Shown here one piece after another: positions 8,008-17,156 of a DNA stretch of 64,000 bases. The notes under the pieces were generated by a model. That model did no database searches and was not told where the DNA came from. It was given only the letters and a program-made list of their open reading frames with translations. The DNA is from an uncultured Pelagibacteraceae bacterium (GTDB lineage: Bacteria; Pseudomonadota; Alphaproteobacteria; Pelagibacterales; Pelagibacteraceae): NCBI GenBank assembly GCA_902555465.1, contig CACDSN010000003.1, positions 1 through 64,000 of the forward strand. Reading direction: 5' to 3'. Positions within the stretch are counted from its first letter, which is position 1. The number at the start of each line of letters is the position of its first letter. Both the position numbers and the translations under genes were made by a program.

Positions 8008-9357
8008 TTAGACAGACCAATTATTTTGATTAAATGCAACGTCCTCAGCAACACGTTCACCCCTCGTATCTGCACCGTGAACTGTTTGAAATTGACCTGA
8101 TGTTGCCTCCCCAGCAAAATATATCCTATCCCCTACGGACTTTTTTAAAATATTTCTGTGCGAAGCTTTTCCGGGCATTGCACCAGAATATGCTCCCAAA
8201 GTGAATGGATTATGTATCCAGTCGGTTATATGTGATTTAAGCACATACTTTTCTCCAAAATCTGAACCAAAGTTAGACTTTAGTCCATTTAAAATAAAAT
8301 CTAAAGTTGCTTGATTTCCTTCTTTATCTAAATCTCTTGCAAACTGACCTTTTACATGAAACCATGAAACATTAGTTCCACCAACTTTCATATATCCACT
8401 AAATGTTCTAGGTGAAATAGACTTTTCATTTTTGACTTTCCTGTAGAAATAAGAATCTTTTTTAAAGCTATATTTTTTATAAAAGCGTTCATTTAATTGT
8501 AATGCTATTCGTAAATATGCATTCATAGTAATATTTTCAAATGCTGCATATTTTCGACTTGATAATTTTGGCGTAAATTTAATTTTTCCTGCTTTTAAAA
8601 CTCCAACGGATACAGTTACTATACACTTATTTGCACTAATAGTTCCTTTGTTTGTTACAACTTTTACGCCTTTGCCATCCCACTTAATTTCACTCGCTAT
8701 AGTATTTAATTTTACGGGAACTCCTTTTCTATAGTGAGCAAGCAAAGTTCCATAACCTTCTTTTAAAAGACCATTTTTACTAGACCAGCCAGACTCGTAA
8801 TTAACCATATGATCATATGGTGTATAAACATTTAAATCTCTTGTTTTAAAACGTTTTTGGACTGTATCAAACCAAGAGTTATTTTGAATTTCATCAGGAA
8901 TAAAATCTATAATTGGAACGTCCATTGATATTTGGTCTTCAATTTTTCTCAATTTCTTTAATAACTGTCTAAGAGCTTTTTTTCCTTCGTCACTTTTTCT
9001 TGTGCCATCATAAACGTGACTAGAAGCATTGTCAGAATATAATTTAAACTCTTTTTTATTTGCTTTTGCATATTTGACAAATTGATTATTAGGATAATTA
9101 TGAAGCCAATGACCTCCCAGATCATATGGAACTCCAAAGATTGAATTATCTGTATAGCACCTTCCTCCAGTTCTATTCATTGCCTCAATACAAATCACCG
9201 ACTTACCTTCTTGCATCAATCTCGCAGTTGCTGCTAAACCTGAAGCGCCGGCTCCTATCACAACAACATCTGGATTAGTAGTTGAATATGAAAACGTAGG
9301 TATACCAGCTAGAGCTATCGAATATAAAGAACTTTTGAGAAATTTCCTTCTATCCAT
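8008..9357 (-). CDS. FAD-dependent amine oxidase with Tat-like signal
   Basis: A 449-residue flavoprotein of the monoamine oxidase family, which oxidises amines to imines and makes H2O2. It starts with a twin-arginine-like signal MDRRKFLKSS, followed by a hydrophobic stretch to about residue 25, suggesting export of the folded, FAD-loaded enzyme. The Rossmann FAD motif is VVVIGAGASGLAATARL (about 31-47), followed by the GG-doublet area RTGGRCYT. The C-terminal flavin block is GDRIYFAGEATSG. Its ATG overlaps the dapB stop by one base (TAATG), so translation is probably coupled. The substrate is unknown. It sits between two ordinary housekeeping genes and may be an insertion in the dapB-nth neighbourhood. 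Confidence 0.85.
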   Translation of the reverse strand: MDRRKFLKSSLYSIALAGIPTFSYSTTNPDVVVIGAGASGLAATARLMQEGKSVICIEAMNRTGGRCYTDNSIFGVPYDLGGHWLHNYPNNQFVKYAKANKKEFKLYSDNASSHVYDGTRKSDEGKKALRQLLKKLRKIEDQISMDVPIIDFIPDEIQNNSWFDTVQKRFKTRDLNVYTPYDHMVNYESGWSSKNGLLKEGYGTLLAHYRKGVPVKLNTIASEIKWDGKGVKVVTNKGTISANKCIVTVSVGVLKAGKIKFTPKLSSRKYAAFENITMNAYLRIALQLNERFYKKYSFKKDSYFYRKVKNEKSISPRTFSGYMKVGGTNVSWFHVKGQFARDLDKEGNQATLDFILNGLKSNFGSDFGEKYVLKSHITDWIHNPFTLGAYSGAMPGKASHRNILKKSVGDRIYFAGEATSGQFQTVHGADTRGERVAEDVAFNQNNWSV

Positions 9358-10133
9358 TATTTAAAATTTAAAAGATTTCGCATTGAATAAAGTCCTGGTT
9401 TTTTTTTATTTAACCATTTAGCGGCTGTTAAGGCTCCCTCAGAATAAAGAGCTCTATCAAATGCTTCATGATTTAAAGTAATTATTTCTTTACCACTAGA
9501 GAATTTTACTTCGTGCTCTCCAATTATTTCGCCTTTTCTTATTGAATTGAAATTAATCTTTTTTCCATATGGAAAAGATTTTTTATTTAAATACTTTTTT
9601 CCCATAAGTTTATAAAAATCCCTGTTTTTACCAACCGCAATCCCTTTTCCTAACATTAGGGCGGTACCTGATGGGTGATCTTTTTTATGTTTATGGTGTA
9701 CCTCAAAAACTTTACTTAGATAGTTATTACCAAGCGAAGCAGACGTAATTTCTGTTAAATACATTAAGAGATTGATACCCAAGCTCATATTTCCCGCTTT
9801 TAAAATAGGTATTTTTTTCGAGTAATTTTTAATTAAATTCTCTTCTTTTTTAGTGAAGCCAGTTGTTCCTATAACAACTTTTTTTTTCAGTTTTGATGAA
9901 ATTTTTAAAACTTCAAACGTGCATTTAGGAATTGTAAAATCAATTATAACATCGGCTTTTTTAAATGCTTTCTCATCATTTAAGGTAATATTTATTCCAT
10001 TAATTTTTTTATTAATTAATCTATTTTCAGTAAGAACAGTAACTACAAAATTATTATTGGATTTAGCAGATTTTATTATCTGTTGTCCCATTCTCCCCAT
10101 ACATCCAGTTATTGCTAATTTAATTTTTTTCAT
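9357..10133 (-). CDS. dapB: 4-Hydroxy-tetrahydrodipicolinate reductase
   Basis: A 258-residue enzyme of lysine and diaminopimelate synthesis that reduces the dihydrodipicolinate intermediate with NAD(P)H. Nucleotide-binding motif GCMGRMGQQI at about residues 10-19, then VIGTTGFTKKE, and the substrate/catalytic block EVHHKHKKDHPSGTA, with the catalytic His and Lys. The length is standard. It lies 38 bp downstream of dnaJ on the same strand, so it could receive chaperone-operon transcription. The next gene (amine oxidase) overlaps it by one base. Confidence 0.96.
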   Translation of the reverse strand: MKKIKLAITGCMGRMGQQIIKSAKSNNNFVVTVLTENRLINKKINGINITLNDEKAFKKADVIIDFTIPKCTFEVLKISSKLKKKVVIGTTGFTKKEENLIKNYSKKIPILKAGNMSLGINLLMYLTEITSASLGNNYLSKVFEVHHKHKKDHPSGTALMLGKGIAVGKNRDFYKLMGKKYLNKKSFPYGKKINFNSIRKGEIIGEHEVKFSSGKEIITLNHEAFDRALYSEGALTAAKWLNKKKPGLYSMRNLLNFK

Positions 10134-10171
10134 GTGATAGAATTAATTATGAATAGACTATATAAATTAGT

Positions 10172-11299
10172 CTAGTTTTTCCAGAAACTTTTGGCTTTTT
10201 GAAAGAATTTTTTAATACTTGGATTAGATTTATCGTTTTCAATTTCTCTGAATTTTTCAAGTAATTCTTTTTGCTCACTATTTAAATTAATTGGAACCTC
10301 TGTATTTACCTGAACGTAAAGATCTCCATATCCACCACCTCTCATATGGGGCATTCCTTTTTCTCTCAATCTAAATTGTTTTCCTGATTGAGTACCTGCC
10401 GGTATTTTAATTTTTGCTTTACTTCCATCAATTGTTGGAATTTCAATTGATGTTCCAAGCGCCGCATCAGCGATTGATACTGGGAACTCAAAGAATAAGT
10501 TTTCGTCTGACCTTTTAAATAACTCGTGCGAATGGACATTTATAAACAAATATAAATCTCCACTACCAGCTCCTCTTGATCCAGCCTCTCCCTTTCCTGA
10601 AAGTCTAATTCTTGTACCATCGTCAACGCCCTTTGGTATTGTCACAGATAATCTCTTAGATGCTTGTTTTTTTCCTTGTCCTCCACAACTTGTACATGGA
10701 TGTGTTATTTCTTCACCGGCCCCCCCACATTGCGGACAGGTTTGCTGAACCGTAAAGAAACCCTGACTAGATCTTACTTGGCCTCGTCCTCCACACATTG
10801 AGCATGATCCTGCGTCATGACCAGGTTTGGATCCACTTCCACTACAAGTATTACATTTTTCAGATGTAGAAAATTTGATATCTTGCTTTTTACCTTTATA
10901 GGCTTCTTCCAAAGTAATTGATAAGTCATATCTTAAGTCAGAGCCTCTATAGTTAGCCCTTCTTCCTCTTCTTCGACCTCCACCAAAACCTTCTCCAAAA
11001 AAATCTTCAAATATATCTGAAAAGTGTTCAGAAAAGTCAAAATTAGAAAAACCTCCTTGTCCTCTTCCTCCATTTTCAAAGGCAGCATGACCAAAATTAT
11101 CATAACTTTGCTTTCTTTCTGAATTTGATAAAACATGATAGGCTTCTGATGCCTCTTTAAATTTTTCCTCCGCAGCTTTGTCATCTGGATTTTTATCCGG
11201 ATGATATTTCACTGCTAATTTCCTATAGGCTGATTTGATCTGATCTGCAGAAGCTGATTTATTAACACCTAAAACTTCATAATAATCTCTTTTGGCCAT
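10172..11299 (-). CDS. dnaJ: Chaperone DnaJ (Hsp40)
   Basis: A 375-residue co-chaperone that delivers unfolded clients to DnaK and stimulates its ATPase. J-domain at residues 1-70 with HPD at 33-35, then a Gly/Phe/Arg-rich linker (about 75-115), then four CxxCxGxG-type zinc repeats ([32 protein letters not shown]) and the C-terminal substrate-binding domains. It is complete and of normal length. It follows dnaK with a 26-bp gap, the classical dnaK-dnaJ order. Confidence 0.98.
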   Translation of the reverse strand: MAKRDYYEVLGVNKSASADQIKSAYRKLAVKYHPDKNPDDKAAEEKFKEASEAYHVLSNSERKQSYDNFGHAAFENGGRGQGGFSNFDFSEHFSDIFEDFFGEGFGGGRRRGRRANYRGSDLRYDLSITLEEAYKGKKQDIKFSTSEKCNTCSGSGSKPGHDAGSCSMCGGRGQVRSSQGFFTVQQTCPQCGGAGEEITHPCTSCGGQGKKQASKRLSVTIPKGVDDGTRIRLSGKGEAGSRGAGSGDLYLFINVHSHELFKRSDENLFFEFPVSIADAALGTSIEIPTIDGSKAKIKIPAGTQSGKQFRLREKGMPHMRGGGYGDLYVQVNTEVPINLNSEQKELLEKFREIENDKSNPSIKKFFQKAKSFWKN

Positions 11300-11325
11300 A
11301 AATTAATTATAGACAAATTATTGTT

Positions 11326-13245
11326 TTAAGCGCTTTTCTCTTTATTTTCGTCTTTTACTTCCTCAAAATCAGCATCAACAACATTGTCGTCTTTTTTATC
11401 CTCTTTGTTTGTATCGTTTTTGTCCTCAGGTTTAGCACCTTGTTGTGATTTATATATTGCTTCACCTAGTTTCATTGATGCTTGAACAAGATCTTGAGTT
11501 TTCTTTTTGATTTCTTCTACTTCAGTTCCTTTTAAAGCATTTCTTAAGTTTGCCGATGCATCTTCAATAGCTTTTTTGTCAGCATCCGTAACTTTAGATC
11601 CATGTTCTTTGAGATTCTTTTCAGTTGAGTGAAGAAGAGTATCAGCTTGATTTCTTGCATCTACCGCATCTCTTTTCTTTTTATCTGCATCTTTATTAGC
11701 TTCTGCATCTTTTACCATTTTGTTGATTTCTTCGTCACTTAGTCCACCAGAAGCTTGAATTTGTATTTTTTGTTCTTTTCCTGTTCCTTTATCTTTTGCT
11801 GAAACGTTCACAATACCATTTGCATCAATGTCAAAAGTAACTTCAATTTGAGGAACTCCTCTTGGAGCTGGCGCAATTCCAACTAGTTCAAAGTTTCCTA
11901 ACAGTTTATTATCTGAAGCCATCTCTCTTTCCCCTTGCAGAACTCTAATTGACACAGCCGGCTGATTATCTTCCGCGGTTGAAAACACTTGGCTTTTCTT
12001 AGTTGGTATTGTTGTGTTTTTGTCAATTAATTTGGTTGAAACACCGCCGAGAGTTTCAATCCCAAGAGATAAAGGCGTAACATCTAATAGAAGCACATCT
12101 TTAACATCACCTTGTAACACGCCTGCTTGAATTGCTGCACCCATTGCAACTACTTCGTCAGGATTTACAGATTTATTTGGTTCTTTTCCAAAAAAACTTT
12201 TAACCTCTTCAATTACTTTTGGCATTCTTGTCATTCCGCCAACTAAAACAATCTCATCAATTTCGCTTGCAGATAATCCAGCATCTTTTAAGGCTGTTTT
12301 GCATGGAGGTAAAGTTCTTGAAATTAGATCTTCTACTAAAGCTTCAAGCTTAGCTCTAGTCATTTTTAAATTGATATGTTTTGGTCCAGTTTTATCTGCA
12401 GTAATAAACGGAAGATTTATTTCAGTTTGAGTTGCTGATGAAAGTTCAATTTTAGCTTTCTCAGCCGCTTCCTTAAGTCTTTGTAAAGCAAGTTTATCTG
12501 ATTTTAAATCAATACCACTCTCTTTTTTAAATTCACTCAATAAATAATTTACAATTGTATTATCAAAGTCCTCGCCACCTAAAAATGTATCACCGTTTGT
12601 AGACTTCACCTCAAAAACTCCATCGCCTAATTCAAGGATTGATACATCGAATGTACCTCCACCTAAATCGTATACAGCAATTTTTTTGTTAGTCTTTTTA
12701 TCTAAACCATATGCAAGTGACGCCGCGGTTGGTTCATTAATAATTCTTAAAACTTCAAGTCCTGCAATTTTTCCAGCGTCTTTTGTTGCTTGTCTTTGAG
12801 CATCATTAAAATAAGCAGGCACTGTAATTACTGCTTTACTTACTGCTTGTCCTAAATATTTTTCTGCTGTTTCTTTCATTTTTTGAAGTACAAAGGCTGA
12901 AATTTGAGAAGGTGAATATTTTTTACCTTTAGCTTCTATCCAAGCATCATTGTTATCAGATTTAATAATTTTATATGGAGCTGTTTCTATATCTTTTTTT
13001 ACAGTTGGATCTTCAAAATTTCTTCCTATCAATCTTTTTACTGCAAATATGGTATTTTCGGGATTAGTTACAGCTTGTCTTTTTGCAGGTTGACCAACTA
13101 ATTTTTCCTCTTCATCAGTGAAAGCCACAACTGAAGGAGTTGTTCTTGCTCCCTCTGCATTCTCTAAAACTTTAGCTTGTGTACCATCCATTATTGCTAC
13201 ACAAGAGTTTGTTGTTCCAAGATCTATTCCTATTACTTTACTCAT
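11326..13245 (-). CDS. dnaK: Chaperone DnaK (Hsp70)
   Basis: A 639-residue ATP-dependent chaperone. The N-terminal ATPase begins [13 protein letters not shown]. The phosphate and adenosine motifs [13 protein letters not shown] and [12 protein letters not shown] follow. The linker [15 protein letters not shown] leads into the peptide-binding domain. The C-terminal tail is acidic and Lys-rich and ends KDENKEKSA rather than the common EEVDD/K type. A GGAGA ribosome binding site precedes the ATG. A candidate heat-shock promoter lies just upstream in the short gap to grpE. Confidence 0.98.
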   Translation of the reverse strand: MSKVIGIDLGTTNSCVAIMDGTQAKVLENAEGARTTPSVVAFTDEEEKLVGQPAKRQAVTNPENTIFAVKRLIGRNFEDPTVKKDIETAPYKIIKSDNNDAWIEAKGKKYSPSQISAFVLQKMKETAEKYLGQAVSKAVITVPAYFNDAQRQATKDAGKIAGLEVLRIINEPTAASLAYGLDKKTNKKIAVYDLGGGTFDVSILELGDGVFEVKSTNGDTFLGGEDFDNTIVNYLLSEFKKESGIDLKSDKLALQRLKEAAEKAKIELSSATQTEINLPFITADKTGPKHINLKMTRAKLEALVEDLISRTLPPCKTALKDAGLSASEIDEIVLVGGMTRMPKVIEEVKSFFGKEPNKSVNPDEVVAMGAAIQAGVLQGDVKDVLLLDVTPLSLGIETLGGVSTKLIDKNTTIPTKKSQVFSTAEDNQPAVSIRVLQGEREMASDNKLLGNFELVGIAPAPRGVPQIEVTFDIDANGIVNVSAKDKGTGKEQKIQIQASGGLSDEEINKMVKDAEANKDADKKKRDAVDARNQADTLLHSTEKNLKEHGSKVTDADKKAIEDASANLRNALKGTEVEEIKKKTQDLVQASMKLGEAIYKSQQGAKPEDKNDTNKEDKKDDNVVDADFEEVKDENKEKSA

Positions 13246-13263
13246 ATTTTTTTCTCCATGTCA

Positions 13264-13290
13264 TATATGTTCAATTTTTCCATCTACAAG
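13264..13290 (-). promoter_or_regulatory. Putative sigma-32 (RpoH) type promoter of dnaK
   Basis: On the minus strand CTTGTA (13290-13285) is followed after 12 bases by GAACATATA (13272-13264). The sigma-32 pattern I know is CTTGAA, 11-15 bases, then CCCCATNTA. The -35 half has one mismatch and the CATATA part of the -10 matches. It is well placed upstream of the dnaK ribosome binding site. It is a visual match only. Confidence 0.4.
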
Positions 13291-13294
13291 GTAT

Positions 13295-13924
13295 TTATTT
13301 ACTCTTTTCATTAGTTTTTTCGTCGTTTTCACTTGAATTTTGCTCTTTTTTACTAACTTTTTTAGCTACGCCAACTAAAGCAGGTCTTAAAAGTCTATCT
13401 TTCATCATAAATCCTTTTTGAATTTCTTGTAAAATTATTCCACTTTCTTTGCTTTCATCCTCAATTTCCATCATTGCTTGATGAATATTTGGATCTAGTT
13501 TTTTACCGACTGACTCGATTGGATAAATATTATTCTTTTTAAGTATTGAAATCATATCTTTATAAATTACGTCTAAATGATTAATAATTTCTTTAAACCC
13601 TTCTGATCTTTTTACTTTTTCGTCATTTTCAAGGTTTATTTTAGATCTTTCTAAATTATCAATTAAATTCAATGTTTCTCGGGCAAATGAAAATCCACCA
13701 TAATCAAAAGCATCTTCTTTTTCTTTTTCGTACCTTCGTCTTTGATTTTCCATTTCTGCGAATTGTCTAACTATTTTTTCCTCTAATTCGATAATTTTTT
13801 CTTCTGGATCTTTTTCTTCAACACTTTTTTTTTCAGCATCAATTACTGGTTCTACAGCCTCTTCTTTTTGAGAGACCTCTTCTTTAATAGGATTGATTTG
13901 ATCTTCCGTCTTTTCTTTTTCCAT
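13295..13924 (-). CDS. grpE: Nucleotide exchange factor GrpE
   Basis: A 209-residue DnaK partner that releases ADP and thereby substrate. The N-terminal 60 residues are acidic and Lys/Glu-rich with coiled-coil character. The conserved core includes AEMENQRRRYEKE, then ARETLNLIDNLER, and the C-terminal beta-domain IHQAMMEIED, ending near RPALVGVAKK. It starts 35 bp from divergent rdgB, with no Shine-Dalgarno sequence visible before the ATG. The usual upstream partner hrcA is not adjacent here. It is the first gene of grpE-dnaK-dnaJ. Confidence 0.96.
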   Translation of the reverse strand: MEKEKTEDQINPIKEEVSQKEEAVEPVIDAEKKSVEEKDPEEKIIELEEKIVRQFAEMENQRRRYEKEKEDAFDYGGFSFARETLNLIDNLERSKINLENDEKVKRSEGFKEIINHLDVIYKDMISILKKNNIYPIESVGKKLDPNIHQAMMEIEDESKESGIILQEIQKGFMMKDRLLRPALVGVAKKVSKKEQNSSENDEKTNEKSK

Positions 13925-13930
13925 TAACGG

Positions 13931-13959
13931 TATATGGTAAGAAAAATCATAATTTCCAG
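13931..13959 (-). promoter_or_regulatory. Putative sigma-32 type promoter of grpE
   Basis: On the minus strand CTGGAA (13959-13954) is followed after 14 bases by TACCATATA (13939-13931), resembling CTTGAA-N(11-15)-CCCCATNTA with one mismatch in the -35 and two in the nine-base -10. Transcription would start close to 13924, the first base of the grpE ATG, which would give a leaderless or nearly leaderless message. The -35 abuts the rdgB start codon. Confidence 0.42.
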
Positions 13960-14556
13960 ATGTATAGAAAAATAAATAAATTAGTTATAGGAACAAATAA
14001 TCAAGGAAAAATAAGGGAAATCAAGAAATTATTACCTAAAAAAATTCAAGTTAGCACTCCAAAGCAACTAAATTTAAAGAGTCCAAAAGAAAATGGGTCT
14101 ACATTTTTAGAAAATTCTTTAATTAAAGCTAAATACTTTTCAAAAAAATCTAAATCAATTTGTTTAGCAGATGACTCTGGCTTAGAAATTGATATTTTAG
14201 GAAAATTACCAGGCATTTACTCTGCTAGGTGGGCAGGAAAAAAATCAGATTTTAGAATAGCGATAAGGAAAGTTTTCAAAGAATTAAAAAAAAATAAGGT
14301 TGATTGGAAAAAAAAAATTAAATGTAGATTTATTTGTGCATTAACCATTTACTGGACGAGTAAAAAATATTATCAATCTCAAGGAACAGTAGAGGGATTT
14401 TTATCTGATAAACCAAAAGGTAAAAAAGGATTTGGATATGATCCTATATTTATTCCGAAAGGATATAAAATAACCTTCGGTCAAATGTCATTTTCAAAAA
14501 AATCGAGAATAGATCATAGACACAAAGCTTTTAAGAAAATTAGAAAATTTTTCTAA
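13960..14556 (+). CDS. rdgB: XTP/dITP diphosphatase (RdgB/HAM1)
   Basis: A 198-residue house-cleaning pyrophosphatase that hydrolyses dITP, XTP and related non-canonical nucleotides. Motifs: LVIGTNNQGKIREIK at the N-terminus (phosphate loop), ADDSGLEID with LPGIYSARWAG, KGFGYDPIFIP and the C-terminal SRIDHRHKAF. The length is normal. Its ATG has no Shine-Dalgarno sequence; a CATAAT at 13948-13953 ends six bases before it, which would start transcription on the ATG. The 3' end overlaps the convergent LppC-like gene by 17 bp. Confidence 0.95.
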   Translation: MYRKINKLVIGTNNQGKIREIKKLLPKKIQVSTPKQLNLKSPKENGSTFLENSLIKAKYFSKKSKSICLADDSGLEIDILGKLPGIYSARWAGKKSDFRIAIRKVFKELKKNKVDWKKKIKCRFICALTIYWTSKKYYQSQGTVEGFLSDKPKGKKGFGYDPIFIPKGYKITFGQMSFSKKSRIDHRHKAFKKIRKFF

Positions 14557-15691
14557 TTTGTTTATTTTCAATTACGTAAAAATTAAGTTGATGTGTAATT
14601 ATATTTTTATCTATCTCAAATATACCAATTTTACCTTTAAATGAGTTTTTTTTGTAAAAAATTTCGCTATCAACAATAAAATTGTTTCTGAATAATAGAT
14701 AATAAACTAATCCTGTTAAATCATAACTTAAAAATGCTATCTGATTTGAATCAGTCTGGTAATTCTCATTATATTTATTTAAATATTTTATATAGTTTTC
14801 ATAATTAACCGATGGAAAATAAATTGGCTGAATCATATTTTCATTTAACAAACTTTTATCAAACCATTGATTTAGAGTTATATAGGTTATTCTGCTTGGA
14901 GGTATATCAGTATATATAAGAGACGTAGCTACACTTTTTAGAGTTTCTTCAAAATCAGCTATTATAGCTGAGTCAAAGTTAATTCCCCCAATAGTGTCAA
15001 GCTTTTCAAGTGTTGCTATTTTTTTTTCTTTATTATTTTCATCTGACGCTTCCACTCTTTTTATTTCATCTAACAAATTCTGTTTTCTTATTCTATATCT
15101 TGTTACATCTTCTATTTGTTTTGTGATTAGAGTTGGATCAGGATCATAAAAAAATTTATCTTTTAATTTAATTTTAGATTTTTTAATACCTGTTTTTATT
15201 TCGTTAAGAATTTCATTATTTGGGGCAAATAAAAAGCTTCTTTCTAGTTCATTTAATTTTTGAAATTTTTTAATAGCATTAAATTGTGAGACAGAGTTTA
15301 CACCTGCGCTTATAATTTTTTTATTTGATTCGCCAATCTTATTTGTAAATGATAAAAATATTAGATCATTATTTAATTGATTTAATTTCTCTGTGTTTTT
15401 TTTAAATATTGGTCCAATAATTATTTTTACACCTTCATTGTACAATTCTTTAGAAACTTCTAGAGTTTGATCTACATTATTTTTATTGTCTTTTGGAATT
15501 ATTAGTATTTTTTCATCATTAATATCATTTACTGCCAATCTTACCGATTTAAGGATACTTTCGCCTAATTCTTTATTTTCACCAGATAAAGGAATGACCA
15601 AACCAATTTTGATTTTTTCACTTGCTAAAGAATTAAAACTAAAAATTATTAAAAATATAAGTAATGAGTAAAATTTTATTAGATATTTCAT
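14540..15691 (-). CDS. Periplasmic binding-protein-like LppC/penicillin-binding-protein activator
   Basis: A 383-residue exported protein with a signal peptide (about residues 1-23, ending NSLAS) followed by a type I periplasmic-binding fold: KIKIGLVIPLSGENKELGES and SVRLAVNDIND are the usual N-terminal blocks of the Leu/Ile/Val-binding and LpoA-like group. It has no lipobox Cys. In alphaproteobacteria this protein sits divergently from rsmI, as here (27-bp gap), and is annotated as LppC or penicillin-binding protein activator. A direct role in peptidoglycan synthesis is by family analogy; amino-acid binding cannot be excluded. Confidence 0.75.
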   Translation of the reverse strand: MKYLIKFYSLLIFLIIFSFNSLASEKIKIGLVIPLSGENKELGESILKSVRLAVNDINDEKILIIPKDNKNNVDQTLEVSKELYNEGVKIIIGPIFKKNTEKLNQLNNDLIFLSFTNKIGESNKKIISAGVNSVSQFNAIKKFQKLNELERSFLFAPNNEILNEIKTGIKKSKIKLKDKFFYDPDPTLITKQIEDVTRYRIRKQNLLDEIKRVEASDENNKEKKIATLEKLDTIGGINFDSAIIADFEETLKSVATSLIYTDIPPSRITYITLNQWFDKSLLNENMIQPIYFPSVNYENYIKYLNKYNENYQTDSNQIAFLSYDLTGLVYYLLFRNNFIVDSEIFYKKNSFKGKIGIFEIDKNIITHQLNFYVIENKQIRKIF

Positions 15692-15718
15692 TTTATTATA
15701 AATATTATAGCTTAGGGT

Positions 15719-16570
15719 ATGGCAGTTAAAGAAGACAAAAATAAGATTAAAAGCGGCTTATATGTGGTTTCAACTCCATTAGGCAACCTTAAAGATATTA
15801 CTTTAAGAGCCTTAGAGGTTTTAAAACAATCAAACTTTATACTTTGCGAAGATACAAGAGTATCAAAAAAGTTGTTATCACATTATAGAATAGAAAATAA
15901 ATTAATTTCTTACCATAAATTTAATGAAAAAAAAAACTTGGAAAATATTATTGATATTTTGAGTAATGAAAAAATTGTATCAATAATTTCTGACGCTGGT
16001 ACGCCTACAATCTCTGATCCAGGTAAAATCCTCATAAAAAGATGTTTAGATGAAAATATTCTTATTTGTCCGATACCTGGCCCATCAGCTGTAATAACAT
16101 CTCTTTCAGTTTCAGGATTTTCTGATCAGTTTTACTTTCATGGATTTTTATCAGAAACCAATAATGCAATAAAAAAAGAATTTGAATTTTTTCAAGTTTT
16201 AAAATGTTCTATAGTTTTTTTTATATCTGCTAAAAAACTAATTAAAAAATTTGAATTATTAAACGAATATTTTCATAATAGAGAAGTTTTAATTTGTCGG
16301 GAACTAACAAAGATGCATGAGACATTTTATAGAGGGAAAGTGTCAGAAATTAATAAAGCTAAATTTATACCTAAGGGAGAAGTAACTGTCATTATTTCAG
16401 AAATTGATAAACACAAAAAAAACGATTTAAACGAATCAGATAAAAAAAAAATTAAAGAATTAATAGAAAAAAAATCTATTAAAGATATTGTTCGCATATT
16501 TTCTCAAGAAAAAAATATTTCAAAATCAAAAATTTATAATTATTGTCTTGAAATCAAAAATGAAATTTAA
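15719..16570 (+). CDS. rsmI: 16S rRNA (cytidine(1402)-2'-O)-methyltransferase RsmI
   Basis: A 283-residue SAM-dependent methyltransferase of the tetrapyrrole-methylase fold that modifies C1402 in the 30S decoding centre. Signature blocks: LYVVSTPLGNLKDITLRALE, CEDTRVSKKLL, ISDAGTPTISDPG and CPIPGPSAVITSLSVSG. The length is typical. The last 11 bp overlap the next gene, so the two are translationally linked. The yraN homologue often found next to it in other proteobacteria is not present. Confidence 0.96.
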   Translation: MAVKEDKNKIKSGLYVVSTPLGNLKDITLRALEVLKQSNFILCEDTRVSKKLLSHYRIENKLISYHKFNEKKNLENIIDILSNEKIVSIISDAGTPTISDPGKILIKRCLDENILICPIPGPSAVITSLSVSGFSDQFYFHGFLSETNNAIKKEFEFFQVLKCSIVFFISAKKLIKKFELLNEYFHNREVLICRELTKMHETFYRGKVSEINKAKFIPKGEVTVIISEIDKHKKNDLNESDKKKIKELIEKKSIKDIVRIFSQEKNISKSKIYNYCLEIKNEI

Positions 16571-17153
16571 ATTATTACTTACTTTTTTAACTTTTCTTTA
16601 TTTAACATCGTGTGTAGGTACATCTTCGACAGGAATATTTGGAACGGGGGTGACAATAGCAATGGACCCAAGAACACTTGGTACACAAATTGATGATTCG
16701 ATAATGGATAAAAGTTTAGATGCAAAACTTTTATCAACTGATAAAAGTTATTTATTAAAAGTTAAAACAAAAATTTTAGATGGAAGAATTTTTATAACAG
16801 GAAAAGTCGATACAGTTGAGGAAAAATTGAAAATTACAAAAATGGCATGGGAAATAAAAGGGGCTAGGTCAGTAAAAAATGACTTAAAAATAAAAGACGA
16901 ATTTAATTTTAAACAATCAGCAAAAGATTTATTAATAACATCCCAATTAAGATCTGCATTGATATTTAATAAAAAAACTAAGGCAGTTAATTATAGTATC
17001 GATACATACAAAGAAAAAATTTATATCTATGGAATTGCAGAAACCTCTGATGAGAGAGAAGAAGCAATTAACGAAGCTAAACAAATTTTAGATGTTAAAG
17101 ATGTTATAGCAAGTATTTTACTTGTAGAAGACTTGCGTATACAAAAAAATTAA
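16560..17153 (+). CDS. BON-domain lipoprotein
   Basis: A 197-residue protein starting at ATG 16560 (MKFKLLLTFLTFLYLTSC), a lipoprotein signal with Cys18 as the lipidation site; an upstream in-frame ATG at 16488 would bury this signal and overlap rsmI by 83 bp, so I reject it. Two BON repeats follow (about residues 55-120 and 125-192): LLKVKTKILDGRIFITGKVD and, in the second, YKEKIYIYGIAETSDEREEA. BON lipoproteins (YraP/DolP, OsmY relatives) bind phospholipid and support outer-membrane integrity. The position next to rsmI and the LppC-like gene matches the yraP neighbourhood of other proteobacteria. Confidence 0.85.
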   Translation: MKFKLLLTFLTFLYLTSCVGTSSTGIFGTGVTIAMDPRTLGTQIDDSIMDKSLDAKLLSTDKSYLLKVKTKILDGRIFITGKVDTVEEKLKITKMAWEIKGARSVKNDLKIKDEFNFKQSAKDLLITSQLRSALIFNKKTKAVNYSIDTYKEKIYIYGIAETSDEREEAINEAKQILDVKDVIASILLVEDLRIQKN

Positions 17154-17156
17154 AAA

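Noticed and set aside
11624..13245. Lys/Glu-rich C-terminal tail of DnaK as a fusion or frameshift
   Set aside because: Variable charged tails are normal for DnaK; the reading frame and domain borders are intact.
16488..16559. N-terminal extension of the BON lipoprotein inside rsmI
   Set aside because: It would displace the lipoprotein signal peptide from the N-terminus; ATG 16560 gives a proper signal and lipobox.
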